Shown one piece after another: positions 34,845-43,201 of a stretch of DNA of 64,000 nt. Position numbers and translations under genes: made by a program. The DNA comes from CPC320 sp002336405 (GTDB taxonomy: Bacteria > Pseudomonadota > Alphaproteobacteria > Rhodobacterales > Rhodobacteraceae): the NCBI GenBank assembly GCA_949372595.1, contig CASIAN010000004.1:1-64000 (forward strand), given 5' to 3'. Within the stretch, counting starts at the first letter, position 1. Each line of letters opens with the position of its first letter. Below the pieces are notes generated by a model, which saw only the letters and a program-made list of their open reading frames with translations, ran no database searches and was not told the origin of the DNA.

Positions 34845-36013
34845 TAACTGTTGCTGAAGCACTTAAAAGACTTGTTACGCTGGTTGAGCCGGGCCCGGAA
34901 GAAAGCGTGCCCCTACATCTTGCGGCTGGGCGGGTGCTTGCACGCCCGGTAGAGGCAGCGCGCGATCAACCGCCGTTTGCCGCCTCGGCGATGGATGGCT
35001 ATGCGGTGCAAACTGCGGGCCTTGCACCTGGCGCGCGTTATCGGTTGATCGGCGAGGCGGCAGCCGGCCACCGATTCTCAGGCATGGTTGGCGCGGGGGA
35101 AGCGGTGCGAATTTTTACCGGTGCACCCCTGCCGCAAGGCGCACAACACGTGATCATCCAAGAAGATGTTAAACGCGACGCAGACGACATGATTGTCGTG
35201 ATCGAGGTCGATCCCAAAACCCATATCCGCCCGTCGGGATCTGATTTCAAACGTGGTGAGATGATCGCTGCACCGCGGCGCCTCAGCCCAGCGGATATCG
35301 CGCTGCTGGCGTCGATGAACCAACCGCATGTGCCGGTGCGGTGTAGGCCGGTTGTGGCTGTGATCTCGACCGGCGATGAATTGGTGATGCCGGGGCAAGA
35401 CCCCCGCAGCGACCAAATCATTGCCTCGAATTGTTTCGGTCTGAAAGCCCTGCTGGAAGACAGCGGCGCAGTGGTCCGCATACTGCCCATTGCCTGCGAT
35501 ACAATTCCCGCCCTGCAAATGGTATTCGATTTGGCCCTGACGGCGGATTTGATCGTGACGATTGGAGGGGCCTCAGTGGGTGACCACGATCTTGTTGCCG
35601 AGGCTGGAAAAACCTTGGGAATGGACCAGTCATTTTATAAAGTGGCGATGCGCCCCGGCAAGCCGCTGATGGCGGGACGGATCAAAGACACGCCCATCGT
35701 CGGCCTGCCAGGCAACCCGGTCTCGTCTATGGTGTGTGGTCATATTTTCCTGACACCGATGATCCGCCACATGCTAGGATTACCAGCCGAGCAAACCCGC
35801 CACGCCTTGGCGCCATTGGCCTGTGCGATTGAAAAAAACGGTCCGCGTGAACACTATATGCGCGCAAGTTTCTACGACGGCCAATTAACCCCGTTTGATC
35901 GTCAGGACAGCGCGTTGTTAAGCGTTTTGTCACAGGCAAATGCGCTTTTGGTGCGCCCGCCACATGCCCCAGAGCTTAAGGCAGGGGTCGAGGTGCCCTA
36001 TATCCTGTTGTAG
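34841..36013 (+). CDS. moeA: Molybdopterin molybdotransferase
   Basis: MoeA inserts molybdate into adenylated molybdopterin. The 390 residues carry ARDQPPFAASAMDGYAV (about 42-58), VISTGDELVMPG (about 176-187), GGASVGDHDLV (about 242-252) and GKPLMAGRI plus VGLPGNPVSSMVCG (about 283-296). The C-terminal beta domain is complete. It overlaps the nuclease gene by four bases and is the last gene of the trp-mo operon; lexA has its own promoter 90 bases on. Confidence 0.96.
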   Translation: MITVAEALKRLVTLVEPGPEESVPLHLAAGRVLARPVEAARDQPPFAASAMDGYAVQTAGLAPGARYRLIGEAAAGHRFSGMVGAGEAVRIFTGAPLPQGAQHVIIQEDVKRDADDMIVVIEVDPKTHIRPSGSDFKRGEMIAAPRRLSPADIALLASMNQPHVPVRCRPVVAVISTGDELVMPGQDPRSDQIIASNCFGLKALLEDSGAVVRILPIACDTIPALQMVFDLALTADLIVTIGGASVGDHDLVAEAGKTLGMDQSFYKVAMRPGKPLMAGRIKDTPIVGLPGNPVSSMVCGHIFLTPMIRHMLGLPAEQTRHALAPLACAIEKNGPREHYMRASFYDGQLTPFDRQDSALLSVLSQANALLVRPPHAPELKAGVEVPYILL

Positions 36014-36041
36014 ACCATTTTTGCTAAAATACGGTACGAAC

Positions 36042-36070
36042 TTGACACAAAACAAGAACATCTATAGAAC
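36042..36070 (+). promoter_or_regulatory. lexA promoter with alphaproteobacterial SOS box
   Basis: GAAC (36056-36059), seven bases, GAAC (36067-36070): the direct-repeat LexA box described for Rhodobacter and other alphaproteobacteria. A TTGACA -35 hexamer is at 36042-36047 and a TATAGA -10-like hexamer at 36063-36068 overlaps the box, so LexA bound here would block its own promoter. The -35/-10 spacing is 15 bases, a little short. Confidence 0.8.
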
Positions 36071-36102
36071 ATCACGAAACAAATGGTGATAGAGGTTCAA
36101 AA

Positions 36103-36801
36103 ATGTTGACGAAAAAGCAACGCGATTTACTTGAATTCATCCACAAGCGGGCGCAAAAAGACGGCGTACCACCCTCGTTTGACGAAATGAAAGAAGCGCT
36201 AAATCTGCGCTCAAAATCGGGTATACACCGGCTGATTACAGCGCTTGAAGAACGCGGGTTCATCCGTAGATTGGCGCATCGGGCGCGGGCAATCGAAGTG
36301 GTTAAACTGCCAGAGTCTCTGGGCGAGGTCAAAACCGGGTTTACGCCAAAATTAATTGATGGTGGCAGGCCCAATGCTCCTACACCGGCTGCCGCACAAA
36401 AAATCGACAGTACGCAAAGCCAGCAATTGCCTTTGATCGGGCGTATTGCCGCTGGTATCCCGATGGAATCTATCGCGGATGAGGCGCCACAAGTGACGGT
36501 TCCGACGCAGATGCTTTCAGGGCAAGGCCAGCACTACGCGCTTGAGGTAAAGGGCGACTCGATGATCAATGCCGGTATCAACGAAGGCGATATTGTGGTG
36601 ATACGGGAAACCAACACCGCTGAAAATGGCGATATTGTGGTGGCACAGATCGAAGGCTATGAGGCAACTTTAAAGCGGTTTAAGCGGATGGGAGATGTTG
36701 TGGCACTCGAGGCGGCAAATCCGGCCTACGAAACCCGCATGCTGCCAATTGGTCATGTCAAGGTTCAGGGACGTTTGGTGGGATTGATCCGGAGCTATTA
36801 A
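36103..36801 (+). CDS. lexA: SOS response repressor LexA
   Basis: LexA represses DNA damage genes until RecA filaments trigger self-cleavage. The 232 residues have an N-terminal winged helix (about 1-65, MLTKKQRDLLEFIHKR, LRSKSGIHRLITALEERGFI), the Ala-Gly cleavage site in RIAAGIPM (about 115-122), the catalytic Ser in VKGDSMINAG (about 150-159) and Lys in EATLKRF (about 185-191). Upstream is the SOS box. Its last 44 bases overlap the end of the convergent comEC gene. Confidence 0.97.
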   Translation: MLTKKQRDLLEFIHKRAQKDGVPPSFDEMKEALNLRSKSGIHRLITALEERGFIRRLAHRARAIEVVKLPESLGEVKTGFTPKLIDGGRPNAPTPAAAQKIDSTQSQQLPLIGRIAAGIPMESIADEAPQVTVPTQMLSGQGQHYALEVKGDSMINAGINEGDIVVIRETNTAENGDIVVAQIEGYEATLKRFKRMGDVVALEAANPAYETRMLPIGHVKVQGRLVGLIRSY

Positions 36802-38872
36802 GTAAAACCGTGAACCGGTCAATCTTTTGCGCAAGCGCAACACCCTCGGACTGTGTCAAATGTTGACGCGACCAAAGCCGGTTGCCGCTATAGCTTTGGG
36901 CAGTGCGGACCTGCAAGCGCCCGTCGCGTGCAACAATATCCATACTGCCGGTGGCTGAAAAAACGGCTGCGTCCAGTATCAAGCAGTCGCCACGGGCTTG
37001 AAGTTTGACATTGGCAATCACCACCTGATCGCTGCGACAGTCTGTGGTGGAAGCTGCGGCTTTTTTACCCAGAATATGCAGCCATTCCATATCCCCAAAC
37101 GCCAGTTGCCACCCCTGTGCCGCCTGTGCTTGGCTGCGCCCGTCGCCATCGTTGCGCAGCCAGTTTTTGGCGACAAACCCTGCGCCTTTTGATTTGCTTA
37201 ACAAACGCCCCTGTGGGGCCAGTATGCCCAAAAGTGCGCCGCTATCACTGATTAACAACAGCGGTCGGGGCGTCTGGACCCAGATCAGAAACCCAAGCAG
37301 ACAGCCAATCACACCGATGACCCGCAGGCGACCGATCCACAGTCCCGAAAATAAGGCGCTTGCCGCCAGCAATGGCAAAACCACAGGTGCAGGCGCTTTT
37401 ATATAGCGCACCGCATCTTTGAAACCCGCCACCCAATCGGCCACGCCAAGGATCCAAGCAAGCCCTTGCCCCATCACCCAAAGCGCGCCACTCTCAAGTT
37501 CGAACGGCATCAACATTACCCCGATGACACCGGCTGGCATAATAACCAAGCCCATCAGCGGCACTGAGATAAGATTGGCCAGCAGACCATATTGCGACAC
37601 CAAATTGAAATGCGCGGCCGCAATCGGTGCGGTTGCCAGCCCCGCAACCAGCGAAGACATCACAACCATCCAGATCGGTTGTGACCATTTAGGGCCAAGT
37701 TGCCAGCGTTTTTGCCGCCAGATTGTATAGGCCGTTATCAAAGCCAACGTCGCGGCAAAGGACATTTGAAACCCTGGACCCAGCAAGGCACTTGGGCGCA
37801 ACAACAGCACCAGACTTGCCGCCACAGAAACCGACCGTAAACTCAAGGCCCGTTTATCAAAAAACAAAGCGCCAAACCCCACTAAAACCATCACAAAAGC
37901 ACGTTCTGTAGCGACATTGCCGCCCGATAAAGCCAGATAGAAAGCCCCGGCCAGTATCGCGCCGCATGCCGCAATTTTCTTAGCGGGCCAATGGCGGGCA
38001 GATCCGGGCAGAAACAGCACAGCCAGCCTTAATACGGTAAAAATAAATCCAGTCAGCAACCCCATATGCAGGCCAGAAATTGCCAGTAAATGCGCCAAAT
38101 TCGTCTGTCGTAAAATCTGCAAGGTCTGTGAATTCAAACCAGAGCGGTCGCCACTGAGCAATGTGGCAGCAAAAGCCCCCAGTTGACCGGGTAGCACCGC
38201 TTGGATGCGGGTGGATATGCGCATGCGTACCCGCGCTAATGCCAGCGCGCTCCCTGCAGGTGTCAGCACCACAACAGGTGTGCGGCTATAGCCTAAACCT
38301 CCAAGACGTAAAAACCAAGCGTAACGTCTGAAATCAAAGCCTGATGGTTCTACCGCGCCCGCAGGCGGCGATAAATGTCCCATGAGCATAATTGTTTCCC
38401 CCGGCACTGGTTTGAAGTCAAATAAAGCGCCGTGCAGCGAGACCCGTATCCGTTCTGGCGTCTGCTTGGGGGTAAGCCGGCGCAGGACCACCCGGTCAAG
38501 TGTCAAACGCAGCGCATCAGAAGCAGACCGGTCAACCTTAACAATCCGCCCCTCAATTGGACCGTAATAATGATATTTCAAAACCGCAGACGCCTTATAC
38601 AGCGCCGATACATTTGCCCAACCGACCCCAAATATGACCAGCAGCGGCGCTGCAATTGCCATTTTAAATGCGGAATCCCAGTTTTTGCACATATACAAAG
38701 CCAGCAAGTTGAGACCAATACCCCCCAACAGCAAGACAGGTGAAGGTTCTGAGGCAAGCCCAAAATACACTCCAATACCGACAGCAAATGACACGGGGGC
38801 CCAGTCGGTCAGATGCGGTTTTTGCTGCCAGAAAATATCGCCCCAGAACGCAGTAGAAAATAATCGGGTCAT
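36758..38872 (-). CDS. comEC: ComEC/Rec2 family DNA uptake / competence protein
   Basis: A polytopic membrane protein of 704 residues thought to form the channel for single-stranded DNA uptake during transformation. It has an N-terminal hydrophobic part with a DUF4131/OB-like domain (about 75-190), the ComEC core (about 215-490; LLSGDRSGLNSQTLQILRQT and NLAHLLAISGLHMGLL) and a C-terminal region. The metallo-beta-lactamase-like motifs often found at the C-terminus of ComEC are not seen, so this is the shorter alphaproteobacterial form. It overlaps the end of lexA on the opposite strand and is divergent from gltX. Confidence 0.92.
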   Translation of the reverse strand: MTRLFSTAFWGDIFWQQKPHLTDWAPVSFAVGIGVYFGLASEPSPVLLLGGIGLNLLALYMCKNWDSAFKMAIAAPLLVIFGVGWANVSALYKASAVLKYHYYGPIEGRIVKVDRSASDALRLTLDRVVLRRLTPKQTPERIRVSLHGALFDFKPVPGETIMLMGHLSPPAGAVEPSGFDFRRYAWFLRLGGLGYSRTPVVVLTPAGSALALARVRMRISTRIQAVLPGQLGAFAATLLSGDRSGLNSQTLQILRQTNLAHLLAISGLHMGLLTGFIFTVLRLAVLFLPGSARHWPAKKIAACGAILAGAFYLALSGGNVATERAFVMVLVGFGALFFDKRALSLRSVSVAASLVLLLRPSALLGPGFQMSFAATLALITAYTIWRQKRWQLGPKWSQPIWMVVMSSLVAGLATAPIAAAHFNLVSQYGLLANLISVPLMGLVIMPAGVIGVMLMPFELESGALWVMGQGLAWILGVADWVAGFKDAVRYIKAPAPVVLPLLAASALFSGLWIGRLRVIGVIGCLLGFLIWVQTPRPLLLISDSGALLGILAPQGRLLSKSKGAGFVAKNWLRNDGDGRSQAQAAQGWQLAFGDMEWLHILGKKAAASTTDCRSDQVVIANVKLQARGDCLILDAAVFSATGSMDIVARDGRLQVRTAQSYSGNRLWSRQHLTQSEGVALAQKIDRFTVLLNSSGSIPPNVPEP

Positions 38873-38955
38873 GCCTGTGCTTGCCCCTCCTAAGACGGAT
38901 GGTTAGACAGAGCGCGAAAGTATCAGCGTTTTGCTTAACCAAAGGTTAAACTTCA

Positions 38956-40371
38956 ATGTCCAGCCAGATTATCACCCGCTTTGCCCCCTCACCCACTGGG
39001 TATCTTCACATTGGCAGCGCACGCACTGCGCTGTTCAACTGGCTGTATGCCCGGGGGCGCGGTGGCAAGTTTTTGTTGCGGATCGAAGACACGGATCGGG
39101 CGCGCTCAACCCCAGAGGCAACACAAGCCATTTTTACCGGGATGGATTGGCTCGGGCTTGACTATGACGGCGAGCCGGTAACGCAGTTTGAACGTGCGGT
39201 GCGGCATGCCGATGTGGCCCATGAATTGCTCGCGGCTGGCAAGGCGTATAAATGTTTCAGTTCACAAGACGAAATAGCCGCTTTTCGCGATCAGGCCCGT
39301 GCGGCGGGACGCTCGACATTGTTTCGCAGCCCGTGGCGGGATGTGGAGGCAGCCAATCATCCGCAAGGCGCTTATGTCGTGCGGATCAAAGCCCCCCAGA
39401 GCGGCAAAACAGTGATTGCAGATCAGGTGCAAGGCGATGTCACCATCAATAATGACCAGCTCGACGATATGGTTTTGCTGCGCTCGGACGGCACCCCTGT
39501 CTATATGCTGGCCGTGGTTGTGGATGATCATGATATGGGGGTGACGACAGTGATACGGGGCGACGATCACTTGAACAATGCCGCCCGCCAGATGACCATT
39601 TACCATGCAATGGGCTGGCAGATACCGGTCTGGGCTCACATACCGCTGATCCACGGGAGCGATGGCAAAAAGTTGTCCAAGCGTCATGGGGCGTTGGGTG
39701 TGGATGAATATCACGCCATGGGATATTCGGCGGCAGCGATGCGCAATTATCTCGCCCGATTGGGGTGGGCACATGGAAATGACGAGTTTTTCACCGATGC
39801 GCAGGCGCAGGAATGGTTCGGTTTTGGCGGCATCGGAAAATCACCTGCGCGGTTTGATTTCAAAAAGCTCAGCAAATTAAGCGGCCAGCATATTGCCACC
39901 ACCGACGATGCTGCGCTGCTGCATGAATTGCAGGCGTTTCTGGCCGTAACCGGCGCGCCCAAACTTTCCGATCAGACTGCGGCGCAGATGCTATCGGCGA
40001 TGTATTGCCTAAAAGAACGCGCGCGTGATTTTGCGGAACTCATTGACAAAGCCCAGTTTATTCTGGCTGAAACGCCGATTACACCAGACGTTAAAGCCCA
40101 GTCCACGCTGGATAACACTGGGATTAGCATTCTACACGAGTTGACGCCGCATTTGCAAAATGTTACTTGGACCCGTGACGATTTGGAGAGAGTAACGTCA
40201 CAAATCGCCGAGACGCGCGGCATTGGTTTTGGTAAAATAGCCGCACCGATAAGAGCGGCCCTCGCAGGGCGCACCGCAACGCCAAGCGTTTTCGATATGA
40301 TGCTGGTGCTGGGACGCCAAGATACAATTGCCAGATTAACAGACATATCTGCAAAAGAGATAACAGACTGA
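38956..40371 (+). CDS. gltX: Glutamate--tRNA ligase
   Basis: GltX charges tRNA-Glu, in many alphaproteobacteria also tRNA-Gln. The 471 residues are a class I synthetase: the HIGH-type motif PSPTGYLHIGSARTALFNWL (about 12-31), LLRIEDTDRARST (about 41-53), and the KMSKS-type DGKKLSKRHG (about 236-245). The anticodon-binding region follows to the C-terminus. It stands between the divergent comEC and gltA. Confidence 0.96.
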   Translation: MSSQIITRFAPSPTGYLHIGSARTALFNWLYARGRGGKFLLRIEDTDRARSTPEATQAIFTGMDWLGLDYDGEPVTQFERAVRHADVAHELLAAGKAYKCFSSQDEIAAFRDQARAAGRSTLFRSPWRDVEAANHPQGAYVVRIKAPQSGKTVIADQVQGDVTINNDQLDDMVLLRSDGTPVYMLAVVVDDHDMGVTTVIRGDDHLNNAARQMTIYHAMGWQIPVWAHIPLIHGSDGKKLSKRHGALGVDEYHAMGYSAAAMRNYLARLGWAHGNDEFFTDAQAQEWFGFGGIGKSPARFDFKKLSKLSGQHIATTDDAALLHELQAFLAVTGAPKLSDQTAAQMLSAMYCLKERARDFAELIDKAQFILAETPITPDVKAQSTLDNTGISILHELTPHLQNVTWTRDDLERVTSQIAETRGIGFGKIAAPIRAALAGRTATPSVFDMMLVLGRQDTIARLTDISAKEITD

Positions 40372-40427
40372 TCTCCAGAACGCGCAGCTTGCGCAGTCTT
40401 CTGGGTGACCGATATGAAGGATTGACG

Positions 40428-41723
40428 ATGGCTCAAGCAACAAAATATGCGACACTGACCGTGGACGGCACCTCTTATGATTTGCCGGTTATGTCCCCCT
40501 CTGCGGGGCCGGACGTCATTGATATTCGCAAACTGTACGCTCAGGCAAAGATGTTCACCTATGACCCTGGCTTCACCTCAACAGCATCGTGTGACAGCAG
40601 CATCACCTTTATCGATGGCGATAAGGGTGAATTGCTGCATCGCGGGTATCCAATAGATCAACTGGCCGGCAAGTCGCATTTTCTCGAAGTTTGCTATCTG
40701 TTGCTCTATGGTGAATTGCCCAAGGCAGCCGCATTGGAAGAGTTTGAAAATATTGTGACCTACCACACGATGATACACGAACAGATGATGTATTTTTTCC
40801 GTGGATTCCGACGCGATGCCCACCCAATGGCAGTTATGACCGGTGTGGTTGGCGCAATGTCAGCCTTTTATCATGACAGCACCGACATCACCGACGAGCA
40901 CCAACGCGAGATCGCGTCGTTCCGACTGATTGCAAAAATGCCAACTATAGCGGCGATGGCGTATAAGTTTACTGTCGGCCAGCCCTTTGTCTATCCCCGT
41001 AACGATCTCGATTACGCCTCAAACTTTTTACGCATGTGCTTTGCTGTGCCTGCAGAAGATTACGTGGTTAATCCGATCCTGTCGCGGGCAATGGACAGAA
41101 TTTTCACCCTGCATGCCGATCACGAACAGAACGCCTCGACATCGACCGTGCGGCTTGCGTCATCCTCAGGGGCCAACCCGTTTGCCTGTATTGCTGCGGG
41201 CATTGCCTGTCTGTGGGGCCCGGCGCATGGTGGTGCCAATCAGGCCTGTCTAGAAATGCTGCGCGAGATCGGCTCGGTTGACCGTATTCCCGAGTTTATT
41301 GCCAGAGCAAAAGACAAAAATGATCCGTATCGACTGATGGGCTTTGGCCACCGGGTGTATAAAAACACCGACCCGCGGGCGACCGTGTTGAAACAATCCG
41401 CCGACGAAGTGCTGGAGCTGTTAGGTGTGGAAAATAACCCACTGCTGCAGATCGCAAAAGAACTGGAACGAATGGCTCTGAGCGATCCTTATTTCATCGA
41501 AAAGAAACTATTTCCAAACGTCGATTTCTATTCGGGCATCATCCTAGAGGCGATGGGCTTTCCCACCTCGATGTTCACACCAATTTTTGCAGTGTCTCGC
41601 ACGGTTGGCTGGATATCGCAGTGGAAAGAAATGATCACTGATCCGCAGATGAAAATTGGCCGGCCCCGGCAATTGTATCTTGGCGAAACCGCGCGTGATT
41701 ATGTGGATATTGAAAACCGCTGA
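40428..41723 (+). CDS. gltA: Citrate synthase
   Basis: Citrate synthase joins acetyl-CoA and oxaloacetate, the entry step of the TCA cycle. The ATG at 40428 follows a GAAGGA site and gives the usual start MAQATKYATL and 431 residues, the type II hexameric form of Gram-negative bacteria. Catalytic His in WGPAHGGANQA, and His and Asp-bearing MGFGHRVYKNTDPRA (about 303-317), are intact. It lies 57 bases after gltX and probably is transcribed with it. Confidence 0.97.
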   Translation: MAQATKYATLTVDGTSYDLPVMSPSAGPDVIDIRKLYAQAKMFTYDPGFTSTASCDSSITFIDGDKGELLHRGYPIDQLAGKSHFLEVCYLLLYGELPKAAALEEFENIVTYHTMIHEQMMYFFRGFRRDAHPMAVMTGVVGAMSAFYHDSTDITDEHQREIASFRLIAKMPTIAAMAYKFTVGQPFVYPRNDLDYASNFLRMCFAVPAEDYVVNPILSRAMDRIFTLHADHEQNASTSTVRLASSSGANPFACIAAGIACLWGPAHGGANQACLEMLREIGSVDRIPEFIARAKDKNDPYRLMGFGHRVYKNTDPRATVLKQSADEVLELLGVENNPLLQIAKELERMALSDPYFIEKKLFPNVDFYSGIILEAMGFPTSMFTPIFAVSRTVGWISQWKEMITDPQMKIGRPRQLYLGETARDYVDIENR

Positions 41724-41889
41724 ACCCTCGGGGCGCAATGAACCCGCGCGGGCGACGTTTTGCGGGGGCGTTTTCGCGGGGGCGGTTGTAAATGGATGGA
41801 TTATAAAAGCGGCTGTCGCAGATCTGGCCCCAGCGTAAAAATGCCCTTCTGACACAGAAACACGGGTACACGGGCTTTCAAAACAACTG

Positions 41890-42666
41890 TTACCGGCCTT
41901 CAAATACCGCAGGCCGTTTTTCCAGAAATGCCAGCACGCCCTCTTTGAAATCCCGAGTTTTGCCGCAATCGCCTTGAAGCTTTGCCTCCAGCATCAATTG
42001 CTGTTCATAAGTGTTCTGCAAACTGTGGCTCAGCGCGGTTTTGGTATGGGTATAGGCAACCGACGGTCCGTTTGCCAAATGTGCGGCGCGACTTTTCCAT
42101 AGGGCATCGAACCCGTCTGGTGCGGCGACTTCCCATATCATCCCCCAATCCTCGGCCTGCTGGGCGCTGATTTTCTCGGCAAACAGCGCAGCCCCCATTG
42201 CTTTGGCCATTCCCATGCGCCTTGGCAGCGTATAGGTGCCACCGGCATCTGGCATCAGGCCGATGCGGGTGAAAGCCTGAGCAAAATACGCATTATCTGC
42301 AGCAATCACCACATCCGCTGCGAGTGCCAGATTGGCGCCTGCACCGGCCGCCGGACCGTTCACGGCGCTGATGGTGGGAATAGGGCTATCGGTAATGGCC
42401 TGTAGCATCGGATTATATTGGTCTCGCAAACTGCGTTCAAGATCAATTTTTCCCACCACCCCGCTGTCGTTCAGATCCTGACCGCTGCAAAACGCAATGC
42501 CCGCACCGGTCATCACCAAAACCCTCGCGACCTCGGTGCTGTGGCGGACCGCATGCAGAATTTCCGCCCGCATTTGCGCGTTCAACGCGTTCATCACCGC
42601 CGGTCGGTCAAGGGTCAATACCGCAACATTGTCTTTAATATTTAAATCAATAGTTTCATATATCAT
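41890..42666 (-). CDS. Enoyl-CoA hydratase/isomerase, PaaG-like
   Basis: A crotonase-fold enzyme of 258 residues. The oxyanion segment GAGIAFCSGQDLND (about 54-67) and NGPAAGAGANLALAADVV resemble PaaG, the 1,2-epoxyphenylacetyl-CoA isomerase, but other phenylacetate genes are absent, so the substrate is uncertain. The glutamate/aspartate pattern of a true hydratase is only partly seen. It is the last gene of a minus-strand run after ccmH with a gap of about 76 bases. The region behind it, toward gltA, holds short GC-rich repeats. Confidence 0.87.
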   Translation of the reverse strand: MIYETIDLNIKDNVAVLTLDRPAVMNALNAQMRAEILHAVRHSTEVARVLVMTGAGIAFCSGQDLNDSGVVGKIDLERSLRDQYNPMLQAITDSPIPTISAVNGPAAGAGANLALAADVVIAADNAYFAQAFTRIGLMPDAGGTYTLPRRMGMAKAMGAALFAEKISAQQAEDWGMIWEVAAPDGFDALWKSRAAHLANGPSVAYTHTKTALSHSLQNTYEQQLMLEAKLQGDCGKTRDFKEGVLAFLEKRPAVFEGR

Positions 42667-42742
42667 CTCAGATCCATCACTCTTTTACACACTGTACATC
42701 CCGCAGCTTCAAGCTAGCAAAGAAGATCTTTAAATCCCAGTG

Positions 42743-43201
42743 TCAATCGTCCAGCAGTTTTCTCAGGGCCTCGGTCTCTTCTGCACTTAATGCGGCCGCA
42801 GCTGTTTGAGGGTCTTTTGCCCTGCGACGGGAAAACGACACAACGACCCCGGCGGCAAACAGCAGCGTCAACGGTCCGCTGGCCCACAGCAGCCAATTTG
42901 CGCCGGTACTATCGGGCTTGAGCAAGACGTATTCGCCGTAGCGCGTGACAACAAAGTTCATGACTTCTGTGTCACTGTCCCCAGTTTCCAAGCGCTCGCG
43001 CACCAAAAGGCGCAAGTCGCGGGCCAAACCGGCGTTGCTTTCATCAATGCTTTCGTTGCGACATACCAGACAGCGCAATTGTTGTGACAAATTACGGGCA
43101 CGTTGCTCAAGCGCGGGATCCGACAGCACCTCGTCCGGTTCAACCGCCCAGGCCGGTGCACAAAGCCACACCAGACATAAGATGCATTTAATCGCTTTCA
43201 T
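42743..43201 (-). CDS. ccmH: Cytochrome c-type biogenesis protein CcmH (CycL)
   Basis: CcmH is a membrane-anchored periplasmic thiol protein that keeps apocytochrome c cysteines reduced for heme attachment. The 152 residues show a signal peptide (about 1-19), the redox motif LRCLVCRNESIDESNAGLA (Cys-x2-Cys, about 43-61), DTEVMNFVVTRYGEYVLLKP, and one C-terminal membrane helix (about 105-128). It overlaps ccmF by four bases and acts with it in heme ligation. Confidence 0.95.
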   Translation of the reverse strand: MKAIKCILCLVWLCAPAWAVEPDEVLSDPALEQRARNLSQQLRCLVCRNESIDESNAGLARDLRLLVRERLETGDSDTEVMNFVVTRYGEYVLLKPDSTGANWLLWASGPLTLLFAAGVVVSFSRRRAKDPQTAAAALSAEETEALRKLLDD

